Assembly (NCBI GenBank): GCA_017933995.1
Contig: JAGBKI010000061.1
Location: 54,249-118,248 of the forward strand
Reading direction: 5' to 3'
Source: Bacteroidaceae bacterium
GTDB lineage: Bacteria > Bacteroidota > Bacteroidia > Bacteroidales > Bacteroidaceae
DNA length: 64,000 nucleotides
Made by a program: the position numbers and the translations under genes. Below the pieces are notes generated by a model, which did no database searches, was not told where the DNA came from, and worked only from the letters and a program-made list of their open reading frames with translations. This document shows, one piece after another, positions 41,331 through 49,294 of the stretch (position 1 is the first letter of the stretch; each line of letters opens with the position of its first letter).

Positions 41331-42443
41331 TCATTTGTCGTCGCGATATTTGTAGCTGAAGCCGTAGACGGCGGCAATGCTGGGTTTGATGCCGTCGGAC
41401 TTCGTGGTGCCGTCGTCGTTGAAGTCGTAGGTGAGCTGGTAGGTGCCGTCGGAGCCACTTACGGCATTCTTGACGTCGACGCTGGTGGGCAGGAGCGTGG
41501 GGTTCTTGCCGAAGCAGCCCGTGAGGCAGAGGGCGGCCCATACTTGATCGTCGATGTTGGGGTTCGTGACGATGCGGCCCAGGGGCATATAGCCCAGCGT
41601 CTGGAGCGGGGTGGACTGGTTGCCTTGGTAGTAGAAGGTATAGGTGGAGGGATTGTCGTGGAAAGTCCCTTTGGCTGAGAGGAGCTTCTCCTCGTCCCAC
41701 GTCAGGTCGTAGGCCACGACAATGGAGGGTGCGCTGATTTCGGTCCAGGCGGCGCGGGTGAGGCGGCCCTGGGCGTCGTAGGTGAAGGTGTGGGTGTAGG
41801 AGCTGCGCCCGCCTGTGTATTCATACTCCGTGACGAGGCGCGTCACCAGTGGCGTGCCACTCTTGAAGGTGAGGGTGAGCGTTTGGTTGCCGTTACGGTA
41901 GCGACCCTCGCTGATGCGCGTCATGCCGCAGATGTTGGTGAAGCGGCCTTGCGCGTCGTACTCCACAGGCTTGCTGCCCACGGCGGTGAGCAGGTGGTAG
42001 TGCCCGTCCTTGTCCTTGATGGAGAAGACGGACGAGGGTTCTTCTTCCGGTTCTGGGGCGGCCTTGACGGTGACGGCGATGGTGGCCTTCACGTCGGGAT
42101 AAAGCACGGAGGCGATGGTGACGGTGGCGGTGCCGGCGGCGACGGGGGTGATGCGCACGGACTGGTCGTCGATGAAAGCGACGGTGCAGACACTCTTGTC
42201 GGACGAGGTGCTGGAAAGGGTTATGTAACTGACTTCGGCGGGCGATGCCTTAAAGGTGGCGACAGCCGGTTCGTCGCCCACGTTCAATTCAAGCGTGCTC
42301 TGGGTGAAAGCAAGGGAAGTGACGAAACCGAAAGGCTTATCGGGTTCGTCGTCATCGTCCTTGTCGCCGCCACACGAGGCGAGCGAGAGGGGCAGGGCTA
42401 CGGCCAACAGGGCGTAGGCTGCGAGGGAAAGGAACTTTTTCAT
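41331..42443 (-). CDS. lipoprotein with bacterial Ig-like domain and DUF4595-like C-terminus
   Basis: A 370-residue protein with the shared leader and lipobox L-A-S-C. Residues ~38-128 form an Ig-like (BIG2) domain, ending VAAGTATVTIASVLYPDVKATIAVTV. The remainder resembles DUF4595/YD-like proteins that fold as repeated strand pairs: HYHLLTAVGSKPVEYDAQGRF, TFTYDAQGRLTRAAW and LTWDEEKLLSAKG. It is probably displayed on the outer surface; the ligand is unknown. The gene at 42468 has the same architecture and is a paralogue. Confidence 0.8.
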   Translation of the reverse strand: MKKFLSLAAYALLAVALPLSLASCGGDKDDDDEPDKPFGFVTSLAFTQSTLELNVGDEPAVATFKASPAEVSYITLSSTSSDKSVCTVAFIDDQSVRITPVAAGTATVTIASVLYPDVKATIAVTVKAAPEPEEEPSSVFSIKDKDGHYHLLTAVGSKPVEYDAQGRFTNICGMTRISEGRYRNGNQTLTLTFKSGTPLVTRLVTEYEYTGGRSSYTHTFTYDAQGRLTRAAWTEISAPSIVVAYDLTWDEEKLLSAKGTFHDNPSTYTFYYQGNQSTPLQTLGYMPLGRIVTNPNIDDQVWAALCLTGCFGKNPTLLPTSVDVKNAVSGSDGTYQLTYDFNDDGTTKSDGIKPSIAAVYGFSYKYRDDK

Positions 42444-42467
42444 TGTTGCGTTTGCGTTTTTTGAGGG

Positions 42468-43931
42468 TTATAAAGAAGTGTACTGGTAGGATATCTGCGA
42501 GGTGCTTTCCCAATAGGGCGAGAAGTCCTCCGTCGTGAGCAGGCCGGCGGAGTTGAGCGTGCAGGTGACGTTCTGGGAAGTGGTGTTGCCGTAGTAGAGG
42601 AGGGATCTGCTTGTGGGGAGCAAGGCGGGACCTTCGCCGAAGCAGCCGAGGGCGGAAAGGGCGGCACAAAGTTGCACGGAGAAGTTATTGGTGTAAAGGC
42701 CGGAGAACACGACCGGGGCGATGCCCATACGCTTCGTCGGGTTGGCCCGGTTGCCGCTATAGAAGAGGGTGAATTGCATGTCGGTCGCGCTGCTGTAGCG
42801 TCCCGTGGCAAAAGTACTAAGAAGTTTCTCGTCGTTCCAAGTCAGGGTGATGACTTTGGTGTTGCCCTCCTTCACGCCGTTGCTCTCCCAATCGTCGGTG
42901 CATCTCACCAGGCGGTTCTTCGAGTCGTATTGGAAATTGAGCGTCGTGATATTCCTTTGGGTGCCCTCTTTCTCAAGCACCAGCCGCTCAAGGAGGTGCG
43001 TGCCGCTCTTGAAGGTGAGCGCGAGGGTGTAGTCGCCGCCACGGAAACGCCCGTCGGCGAGGCGCGGCAGACCGGCGATGGTTTTCAGTTCGCCCTCGGC
43101 GTCGTACTCAACGGCGTAGTTGCCGACTTTGGTAAGGCGGTACTTCTTGCCGTCGGTGCCGGTGATTGCGTAGGGCTGTTCGGGCTTGGTGACGTTGAGC
43201 GTGAAGGAGGACTGGGAGCCGTCGGGGGCGATGACGCGGATGGTGGTGGTGCCTGCGGCTCGCAGGGTGATGGTGTTTCGGCTGGTGCTGGCGGCATCGG
43301 AGACGGTGGCCACGGAGGTGTTCGAACTTTCCCAGCGGGCGCCGGTGACGGCATCCTGATAGACGGAGAAACTTCCCCGGCTATAGTTCAGCAGGTGGAC
43401 GTCGAGGGTGGTGCCTGCCTGCGCCTCGGCCTCGCCACCCGTGGCAGGGAACGTCTTGTGGGAGCGGTCGGGATAGGTGACGTAGAAGCCCACGTACTTC
43501 ATCCTCGGCTCCTCATCGGGCTTCACCTCGCCAGCGGCCTTGACGGTGACGGCGATGGTGGCCTTCACGTCGGGATTGCTGCGGGAGGAGACGGTGACGG
43601 TGGCCGTGCCGGCGGCAAGAGGCTTGATGTAGACAGCACCGGCCACGAGTTCGTTAGCACCCTCGGCGTCAAAGCGGGCGGTGCAGACGGACGGGGCACT
43701 GCTGCTGACAAGCATCGTCTTGTCGGTGGCTGTAGAAGGGTTGTATAAGCAGATTGTGCCGCCCTCATCGCTGCCGGCGGTGAGAGTCAGTTCCGTATCG
43801 GAAAGGATGATCTGGGTCACGGCGACCTTTTCCGTATCGTCGTCGTCCTTGTCGCTGCCGCAGGCGGCGAGAGCCACGGGCAGGGCTACGGCGAGGAGCG
43901 CATAGGCTGCGAGGGTGAGGAACTTTTTCAT
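42468..43931 (-). CDS. lipoprotein with two Ig-like domains and DUF4595-like C-terminus
   Basis: A 487-residue paralogue of the preceding protein. The leader MKKFLTLAAYALLAVALPVA has lipobox L-A-A-C. The first BIG2-like domain is about 35-130 (AAGTATVTVSSRSNPDVKATIAVTV) and the second about 140-250 (ending GTTTIRVIAPDGSQSSFTLNV). A DUF4595-like part follows (YRLTKVGNYAVEYDAEGEL, FQYDSKNRLVRCTDDWES, LTWNDEKLLSTFA). One extra Ig domain relative to 41331 suggests domain duplication or loss. It is divergent from the toxin-antitoxin pair at 44026. Confidence 0.8.
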   Translation of the reverse strand: MKKFLTLAAYALLAVALPVALAACGSDKDDDDTEKVAVTQIILSDTELTLTAGSDEGGTICLYNPSTATDKTMLVSSSAPSVCTARFDAEGANELVAGAVYIKPLAAGTATVTVSSRSNPDVKATIAVTVKAAGEVKPDEEPRMKYVGFYVTYPDRSHKTFPATGGEAEAQAGTTLDVHLLNYSRGSFSVYQDAVTGARWESSNTSVATVSDAASTSRNTITLRAAGTTTIRVIAPDGSQSSFTLNVTKPEQPYAITGTDGKKYRLTKVGNYAVEYDAEGELKTIAGLPRLADGRFRGGDYTLALTFKSGTHLLERLVLEKEGTQRNITTLNFQYDSKNRLVRCTDDWESNGVKEGNTKVITLTWNDEKLLSTFATGRYSSATDMQFTLFYSGNRANPTKRMGIAPVVFSGLYTNNFSVQLCAALSALGCFGEGPALLPTSRSLLYYGNTTSQNVTCTLNSAGLLTTEDFSPYWESTSQISYQYTSL

Positions 43932-43964
43932 TGTCGTGGGTTTATGAGTTTCTTAGTTTGTGAG

Positions 43965-43997
43965 TTTGCTCGTTGTGTGGTATTTTGTTTAACTTTG
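43965..43997 (+). promoter_or_regulatory. promoter of the YoeB-like toxin-antitoxin pair
   Basis: TTTG (43965-43968), 21 nt, TAACTTTG (43990-43997). The antitoxin start is 29 nt downstream. Confidence 0.65.
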
Positions 43998-44025
43998 CAG
44001 GCGTAAAACCTAAACGGGATAAGTT

Positions 44026-44292
44026 ATGACTGCCGTACAACTACAAGCGATGAACACGCAGATTTGGCACGATATGGCCGAGCTCTCCGACAGCGAGAAA
44101 CTGATGAGCCGTGTGGCGAAGTACCTGCGCCGCCTTGTGAAGGAGAAGAATGACCCGACGCTGATGACGCGCGAGGAGTTCTTCGCGAAGATTGACCGCG
44201 CCGAAGAGCAGTACCGCCGTGGCGAGTATACCGAGCAGTTGCCGGGTGAGAGCGTAGAGGACATGCTAAAGCGTTGCGGCTATGCAGTATAG
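44026..44292 (+). CDS. antitoxin-like protein of a YoeB/RelE-type module
   Basis: An 88-residue, charged, mostly helical protein (LMSRVAKYLRRLVKEKND, EEFFAKIDRAEEQYRRGEY, SVEDMLKRCGYAV). I recognise it as antitoxin-like mainly by position and by its C-terminal shape, which resembles the toxin-wrapping tails of Bacteroidota RelB/YefM-like partners. No clear DNA-binding motif is seen. Its stop overlaps the toxin start by 11 bp, the usual arrangement for translational coupling. It is transcribed against the surrounding lipoprotein genes. Confidence 0.72.
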   Translation: MTAVQLQAMNTQIWHDMAELSDSEKLMSRVAKYLRRLVKEKNDPTLMTREEFFAKIDRAEEQYRRGEYTEQLPGESVEDMLKRCGYAV

Positions 44293-44557
44293 TCTCCGCT
44301 ACACGCCCGAAGCCAACGTCGGCCTTGCGCAGCTCCGCAAGAGCGAGCCAAAAGCCTTCAAGAAGGCTGTGCGCCTGCTGGCCGAACTGCAATCCTCTCC
44401 GCGCACGGGTACCGGACACCCTGAACCTCTGAAGGGTTCGCCCGAAGGCCGCTGGAGCAGAAGGATTACGAAGAAGCACCGCCTTGTCTATCAGATACTG
44501 GACACGGAAGTGGTTGTCCTCGTGCTTTCCGCCTACGGTCACTACGAAGACCGATAG
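44282..44557 (+). CDS. YoeB/Txe-family mRNA interferase toxin
   Basis: A 91-residue RelE-superfamily toxin that cuts mRNA on the ribosome. The C-terminal signature of YoeB is clear: EPLKGSPEGRWSRRITKKHRLVYQI, then VLVLSAYGHYEDR. The conserved Glu, Arg, His and terminal Tyr positions seem present, so it should be active. The antitoxin gene overlaps upstream. The pair is inserted in reverse orientation inside the lipoprotein cluster. Confidence 0.88.
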   Translation: MQYSLRYTPEANVGLAQLRKSEPKAFKKAVRLLAELQSSPRTGTGHPEPLKGSPEGRWSRRITKKHRLVYQILDTEVVVLVLSAYGHYEDR

Positions 44558-44643
44558 TCCGCTCCCCGCTGCGCCGCACACGCTCCCCCGCCCTCGCTGA
44601 AGGGCGGGGGAGTTTTGCGTGGTGGGGGTGTGGCGGCGGGTCA

Positions 44644-45546
44644 TTACTTCTTCTTGTACTCGGTGTAGCTGTAGTTGGTGGTATATTCGTAGTTGGTAGA
44701 GTCGTGGTACTTGTACTGCGTGAGCAGGCCGGCGGCGTTGTGGGTGAGGCCGTAGGAACGGGTTTGATTATTGTCGCTGTTGGTGTTGTCCACATAGCTG
44801 CGGCTCTTGAGCTGGTGCTTCGTGCCCTTCATGCCCCAATTGAGGGCTTCAAAGTTGCCGGGGAGAAATTCGTCGTAGAGGCGTCCGTCGGTGTTTTCAA
44901 CGGTTAAGTAGTTATACGTTCTAACATCGTCGTACGTACCGCTGTAGGTTCTGCCGTCGGTATACTTGCTGCTCCACGTACCTTTTCGGGTAATCTTCGA
45001 TATGTCGCCGTCCCTCCAGGTGTAAGTGTAGGTGTATTCGTAGGTTCTGGTCTCATCGGATGATTTCGAAGTTTGTGTGTATTTGTAGCCTGCTATGCCG
45101 TTGGCGCCGTAGGAGATAATGTAGCTGGCGTAGCCCTCTGAATCGCTGTCTTTCCAGGTGTGGTAGATAGTGGTAAGCTGGCCTTTGTCGTTGAGGTTGT
45201 ACTGGTAGTCGTCGGTGAGGCTCCTGAGGCGGCTTGCGCTCCATTCGTAGTCGCCGTAGTACTCAACCCACTGGCCGTTGTAGGTGATGTCGTAGGGATA
45301 GGTGCCATATTTGCCGATGCCTTCGTAGTGCGTCAGCAGGTAGTACTTCCCGTCGGTGCCTTTCCTAAGGCCGCTGAGGGCGGTGGCGTGGGGCGGGGTC
45401 TCGGTGGTGGGGTCCCAGGTGTCTTCGGGGTCGGGGGTGCTGGGCGTTTCGGGTTCGTCGTCATCGTCCGAACCGCAGGCGGTGAATGTAAGGGGCAGGG
45501 CTACGGCCAACAGCGCGTAGGCTGCGAAGGTAAAGAATTTTTTCAT
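44644..45546 (-). CDS. lipoprotein with the shared leader and YD/DUF4595-like repeats
   Basis: A 300-residue protein with leader MKKFFTFAAYALLAVALPLT, lipobox F-T-A-C and an acidic/Pro/Thr linker (about 25-50). The mature part is a Tyr- and Thr-rich strand-repeat protein (YQYNLNDKGQLTTIYHTW, YEYTYTYTWRDGDISKI, YGLTHNAAGLLTQYKY), resembling the DUF4595 group of its neighbours but without an Ig domain. Probably surface-exposed; function unknown. Confidence 0.78.
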   Translation of the reverse strand: MKKFFTFAAYALLAVALPLTFTACGSDDDDEPETPSTPDPEDTWDPTTETPPHATALSGLRKGTDGKYYLLTHYEGIGKYGTYPYDITYNGQWVEYYGDYEWSASRLRSLTDDYQYNLNDKGQLTTIYHTWKDSDSEGYASYIISYGANGIAGYKYTQTSKSSDETRTYEYTYTYTWRDGDISKITRKGTWSSKYTDGRTYSGTYDDVRTYNYLTVENTDGRLYDEFLPGNFEALNWGMKGTKHQLKSRSYVDNTNSDNNQTRSYGLTHNAAGLLTQYKYHDSTNYEYTTNYSYTEYKKK

Positions 45547-45585
45547 TGTTATGAGTTTTTGAGTTTCTTGGTTTGTTAGTTTATC

Positions 45586-45778
45586 ACCCGTTGGCGGAAT
45601 TATTGAACTTGTTCAATTTTGATATAAATTTTGATGAATTTCTTCGACGAGCGAAGCGAGTAGAACTCGGTTACTGCGCGAAGCGCATAAAAAGTTGTCG
45701 CCTACGGCGAGAAATTTTACAAAATTAAATTCAAAATTATTCAAAATCCGCATTATTGTACTAATTCCGCCAACGCGT
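45586..45778. mobile_element. MITE-like element, copy 2 (inverted relative to copy 1)
   Basis: A 193-bp copy with ends ACCCGTTGGCGGAATTA and TAATTCCGCCAACGCGT. It interrupts the leader of the gene at 44644: the flanks TTAGTTT (45576-45582) and TTAGTTT (45783-45789) form a direct repeat, and removing the insert restores GTTTGTTAGTTTGCTC, similar to the leaders of neighbouring lipoprotein genes. With copy 1 it brackets 40164-45585. Confidence 0.72.
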
Positions 45779-45807
45779 TTTATTAGTTTGCTCTTACGCG
45801 GGTAAAA

Positions 45808-45992
45808 CGGCCTGAAAGGCCAGCGAGCGCACAGCCCAGGGCAACGCCCTGGGGCGGGACGGATGTCTATCCCCGCCCTGTAAGGGCAAAAGCGTGCTGC
45901 ATGAAATGCTTTTGCCCTTACAGGGCGGATTTTGTGTGTGCCGCTTCCCCAGGGCGCTGCCCTGGGCTAACAGCTGTTGGCCTTTCAGGCCG
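45808..45992. repeat. 185-bp nested palindrome
   Basis: Four nested pairings share one centre: CGGCCTGAAAGGCCA (45808-45822) with its complement at 45978-45992; AGCCCAGGGC (45833-45842) with 45959-45968; GCCCTGGGG (45846-45854) with 45947-45955; and a 21-bp perfect pair (45873-45893 with 45908-45928) around a 14-nt loop. Some arms are also self-complementary (GGCCTGAAAGGCC, CCCAGGGC with GCCCTGGG). It fills most of the 45547-46043 gap together with MITE copy 2. Confidence 0.85.
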
Positions 45993-46043
45993 TGGCCGTG
46001 CCGAAACCTTCATTGCAAAATAGCCAAACGTTTGGTTTTATGG

Positions 46044-47666
46044 TCAGTTGTGGTATGCCTCAAGGTCGGCGGAGACGTCGACGGAAGTGGGGTCTACGTA
46101 TTGGTGGTTGGAGCGGTGGATGAAAGTCCAGCCGGTAGGGTTGACGTCGTTGCGCTGGCTGGCATCCTCCTCGTCCACCACTTTGATGTAGACGCCCACG
46201 TTGCCATGGCGCGTGTATTGGATAACTTTAGGGAGTTTTTGCTCCGGGCCATCGATGGTGAAGGTGATGGTGCCCTGCGAGGGGTCGCCCCAGGTGCTGT
46301 TGACGTTGAAGGTGATGGCGGCGGTGGGGAGGTTCACGTACCTCAGATCCACGTTGACCCACTTGCCTTGAAGTTTCTTGTCCTTGAGCAGCGGGCTGTC
46401 CTTCGCAGCGTCGCCTATGTGCATCACCAGCGTGGGCTTCATCGTGCGTTCACCCGTGGCGGTAAAGCGCAGGCGCAAGGGCTGGTCCATACACTTGACG
46501 AGTTCGGCGTAGAAGGCGTTGTTGTTCTTAGGGATGATGTTGCCTGTCACCTCGTCGCTCATCTCCTGCGTCAGCACGTAGACAAAGCTCTTTTCGGCGA
46601 AGTTGTTGGTGCTGGTCAGCACGCTGGAGGTGGGAGCCGTGCCCGTGCCCTTCCACTCCTCCGTGCCTCCATAAACGTAGGTGTAGTTGGCTTCGTAGGT
46701 GGGGCTGGAGGAACCGGCACGGTCGAGCATGCCGAAAACGGTCAGGCTGCGCCCGCCGCGCGTGATGCCTGTGCTGACAGACGAGCCGGTTTTCGACCAA
46801 CCGTAGGGCACGCTGTTGCTGCCCTTGCCCAGCAGACCGGCGTAGAAGAAGCCGCGCAGGTAGTCGAGGTCGATGTCCGCAAGCGTCTCGAAGCCGTAGA
46901 GCGCCTGCGGCTCCCACTGGGCGGCGGGGTTGCTGTCCGAGGCGCCAATTTCGTTGACGTCGTACTGCCACTCGAACATCGTGCGCTCCAATGCGTTCTG
47001 CTTGTGCGTCTGGGTGTAGGCCACGCGGGTAAGTTTGTCACCGCTCCAGGTGAGTACGTAGGTGTAAGTCTCGGTTGCGCTGCTGCCCACCGTCGTCTGG
47101 CTGACGACGAACTTCTGGAGGTGCTGACCGCTGTAGGAGGCCGTGATGTCGTGGTCCACCTTCGTGCCGTTCCGCTCCGTCTTGGTGAACTGCATACGCG
47201 AGAGCAGGCCCTGCGCGTTCCACTCGTAGGTGGGGCGGTAGCGGTAGCCGTCGTAGAGCGGGTTGCCGTTGTTGTCGCAGAAGTCCACAAAGAGATTCGA
47301 GGCTTTCAGGCTGATGACGGTCATGTCGTTCTTCGCCGCGTCCTCGTACCAGATGGTGCTGAGGCTGCGGTATCCGTTGGCATCGGCGTCGGCGTAGGCC
47401 AGGCTTATCTCCGGCTCATCGTTCGCGTCACCGCCGTTGGTGTTGATGCCACGGTGTTCCTTGACAGTCTTGAGCAGGTAGTCCGCTCCGTCCGTGCCGG
47501 TGAGGTGGCCCGCCGCGACGAGCATCGTGCCGGGCACCTGTTCGGGCTGGGCCGGGTTGTCGGGGTTGTCGGGCGTGTCGTCGTCATCGCCGCCGCAGGC
47601 GGCAAACGTAAAGGGCAGGGCTACGGCCAACAGCGCGTAGGCTGCGAGGGTGAGGAACTTTTTCAT
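46044..47666 (-). CDS. large lipoprotein with the shared leader, DUF4595-like
   Basis: A 540-residue protein starting at ATG 47666 (leader MKKFLTLAAYALLAVALPFT, lipobox F-A-A-C, then GGDDDD). A longer frame exists but lacks the leader at its start. An N-terminal strand-repeat region (LLKTVKEHRGINTNGG, YEWNAQGLLSRMQFTKTE, LTWSGDKLTRVAYTQ) is like its neighbours. The C-terminal ~170 residues (PLRLRFTATGERTMKPTLVMH, LQGKWVNVDLRYVNLP) are related in style to the lipocalin-like half of the protein at 40171. Function unknown. Confidence 0.78.
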   Translation of the reverse strand: MKKFLTLAAYALLAVALPFTFAACGGDDDDTPDNPDNPAQPEQVPGTMLVAAGHLTGTDGADYLLKTVKEHRGINTNGGDANDEPEISLAYADADANGYRSLSTIWYEDAAKNDMTVISLKASNLFVDFCDNNGNPLYDGYRYRPTYEWNAQGLLSRMQFTKTERNGTKVDHDITASYSGQHLQKFVVSQTTVGSSATETYTYVLTWSGDKLTRVAYTQTHKQNALERTMFEWQYDVNEIGASDSNPAAQWEPQALYGFETLADIDLDYLRGFFYAGLLGKGSNSVPYGWSKTGSSVSTGITRGGRSLTVFGMLDRAGSSSPTYEANYTYVYGGTEEWKGTGTAPTSSVLTSTNNFAEKSFVYVLTQEMSDEVTGNIIPKNNNAFYAELVKCMDQPLRLRFTATGERTMKPTLVMHIGDAAKDSPLLKDKKLQGKWVNVDLRYVNLPTAAITFNVNSTWGDPSQGTITFTIDGPEQKLPKVIQYTRHGNVGVYIKVVDEEDASQRNDVNPTGWTFIHRSNHQYVDPTSVDVSADLEAYHN

Positions 47667-47692
47667 AGGGAGTGTTTTTGAGTTTCTTAGCT

Positions 47693-47735
47693 TGCTCTTA
47701 CGCGGGAAAACGGCCTGAAAGGCCGTGGCCGTGCG
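47693..47735. repeat. deletion derivative of the nested palindrome
   Basis: TTGCTCTTACGCGGG, AAAACGGCCTGAAAGGCC and GTGGCCGTGC reproduce the two outer ends of the 45808-45992 palindrome (45789-45821 and 45989-46000) joined without the middle. Confidence 0.7.
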
Positions 47736-47831
47736 CCAAGGGAACTTTGTGTCGGTATGTGGCGGCGGTGCAGCATTGTTAATTAGGAAAAGAACGAGGG
47801 CGCTCCATATTATATATACGCGCACTTGGCG

Positions 47832-48332
47832 TCACTCGTCGTCGCCCGTGAAGAGGGTGAAAGTGTAGGTCGTTCCGTCAGGGCGCTGGAGCGCAAAGCG
47901 GTTGAGGTCGTGGTTGCCATTTTCGTCGGCGGGGAAATTCCAGTTCCACGTGCCGATGTCTTCGTTGTTGTGGAGGTTACGCAGGGTGACGGTGCCGAGC
48001 CAGGGACGCTTGGCATTCTGCTTGATCGTGCCCTCGTAGTTAGGATACATTTCGGTGACGATTTCGTGGTCCACCTCGTGCAAGACGTATATGTTAATCT
48101 TAGAAGGATTGAGAGGGTCGAGATTGCGGATGGTGACGTACTCGTGGTCAAATTTGCCCTCGAAGAGTTTATCAGGGCTTTCCGTCATCCATTGGGAACT
48201 GTACGTCAGTTCTTTGAAGCGGGTTTTGTCAAAGGACTCTTTGTCGTCATCGTCGCTTCCGCAGGCGGTGAACGTTAGGGGCAGGGCTACGGCCAACAGC
48301 GCGTAGGCTGCGAGGGTGAAGAAATTTTTCAT
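47832..48332 (-). CDS. small lipoprotein with the shared leader, unknown function
   Basis: A 166-residue protein starting at ATG 48332 (MKNFFTLAAYALLAVALPLT, lipobox F-T-A-C, then GSDDDD). The mature part (FKELTYSSQWMTESPDKLF, IGTWNWNFPADENGNHDLN) may be a small lipocalin-like or Ig-like beta domain; I cannot name it. It is the most upstream gene of the locus. No consensus promoter is seen between 48333 and 48395. Confidence 0.75.
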   Translation of the reverse strand: MKNFFTLAAYALLAVALPLTFTACGSDDDDKESFDKTRFKELTYSSQWMTESPDKLFEGKFDHEYVTIRNLDPLNPSKINIYVLHEVDHEIVTEMYPNYEGTIKQNAKRPWLGTVTLRNLHNNEDIGTWNWNFPADENGNHDLNRFALQRPDGTTYTFTLFTGDDE

Positions 48333-48394
48333 AAAGCTATAAAGTGATGTTTGCAAAAAGAACTTCTCGCGCGCGTGCGTATTATAAAATACGA

Positions 48395-48429
48395 CACGTC
48401 CGCCCTCTATTTTAGAGAGGACAGACGTG
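48395..48429. terminator. hairpin upstream of the lipoprotein locus
   Basis: CACGTC (48395-48400) pairs with GACGTG (48424-48429) and CCTCT with AGAGG inside, with short unpaired segments between. No T-run follows on either strand. Confidence 0.4.
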
Positions 48430-48486
48430 CCGCCAGCGCACCTTGCTCAAGGCGCGCATTTTGTTGTGTTTGAGCGTTTTACTATA

Positions 48487-48499
48487 GGGGGGGGGGGGG
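48487..48499. repeat. homopolymer of 13 G
   Basis: ACTATA is followed by thirteen G and then AAATCGC. The tract is in non-coding DNA. It could vary in length in the population or be an assembly-sensitive spot. Confidence 0.85.
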
Positions 48500-48942
48500 A
48501 AATCGCATTCCACCTGGCGTTTAACCAACAGCAAGCGCCGGAACAGCCTTAAACGCGAATTTTTACGCGGGGTTAGCATCGCCGACGCGTAATACAGGTG
48601 GCAAGTTGTCGTTTGCCGCCTGCGGACGAAAGGGTTTCGGTTGCAGGATGTGTGGGTTGTGGGTTATCAGTTATTGGTTGTGGACAGCAAATGGCGGGCT
48701 GTGGGCGCGGCCAATGCCATCACGCAGCAAAAATAGACAAAACTCTTTAAGAAACAAGGTCTAACGGGGATAAAAATGGTAAAGGAGCCTTCAAAAGACA
48801 GTCCGAGCGGGCGTGCATGTGCGTTTTTCTGTTAGGAAAAAAATGTTTCCTGAGCAGCATCATCAATTTGTGGCTTGTAAATTTTCGGCGTACACCAAGA
48901 AGATAGTATTTAACCCCACTGAAAAACTCCGCCGTGGCTTTC

Positions 48943-49038
48943 AATTCTCAAAATTAAGCCTTAATTTGTACAAACTAAGGCTTAATTTCGCCAAACTTAG
49001 GCTTAGTTTGTAGAAACTTAGGCTTAATTTGGAGAATT
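48943..49038. repeat. 21-nt-period palindromic element, copy B (reverse orientation)
   Basis: Units at 48951-48967, 48972-48988, 48993-49009 and 49014-49030, with linkers CTCA, GTAC, CGCC, GTAG, GGAG. Read on the minus strand, the linkers are CTCC, CTAC, GGCG, GTAC, TGAG, the same order as copy A. It lies in the divergent gap upstream of gyrA. Confidence 0.88.
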
Positions 49039-49218
49039 AGCCCAAGAAAGAAAGTTTTTGCAAGCCCACAGATAGGAGTTGCGGGGAAGATCGTGGCGAT
49101 TGGAAAGGCTGCAAGATGCAGAGAGCAAGGAAATGGAGGATAATGGCGGCGAAAGACGGTCGGCAGAACGCCCTGCCAGCCACGACAAAAGAGGGAAAAA
49201 GAAAGATAAGAGCGGGAT

Positions 49219-49252
49219 TTTGGCGGTATTTCAGACTAAATTCGTACTTTTG
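49219..49252 (+). promoter_or_regulatory. gyrA promoter
   Basis: TTTG (49219-49222), 22 nt, TACTTTTG (49245-49252), then TGC; the gyrA start is 42 nt downstream. The spacer is slightly long. Confidence 0.6.
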
Positions 49253-49294
49253 TGCGCTTTTTAAGCATTCCGTAGTAACATCTCATACACCAAT

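Larger units (their letters stand above)
48333..49294. other. 962-bp non-coding gap between the lipoprotein locus and gyrA
   Basis: It holds a hairpin (48395-48429), a run of 13 G (48487-48499), copy B of the 21-nt element (48943-49038) and the gyrA promoter. Short open frames at 48747-49304 have no homology I recognise and cross the repeat, so they are not called. Confidence 0.6.
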
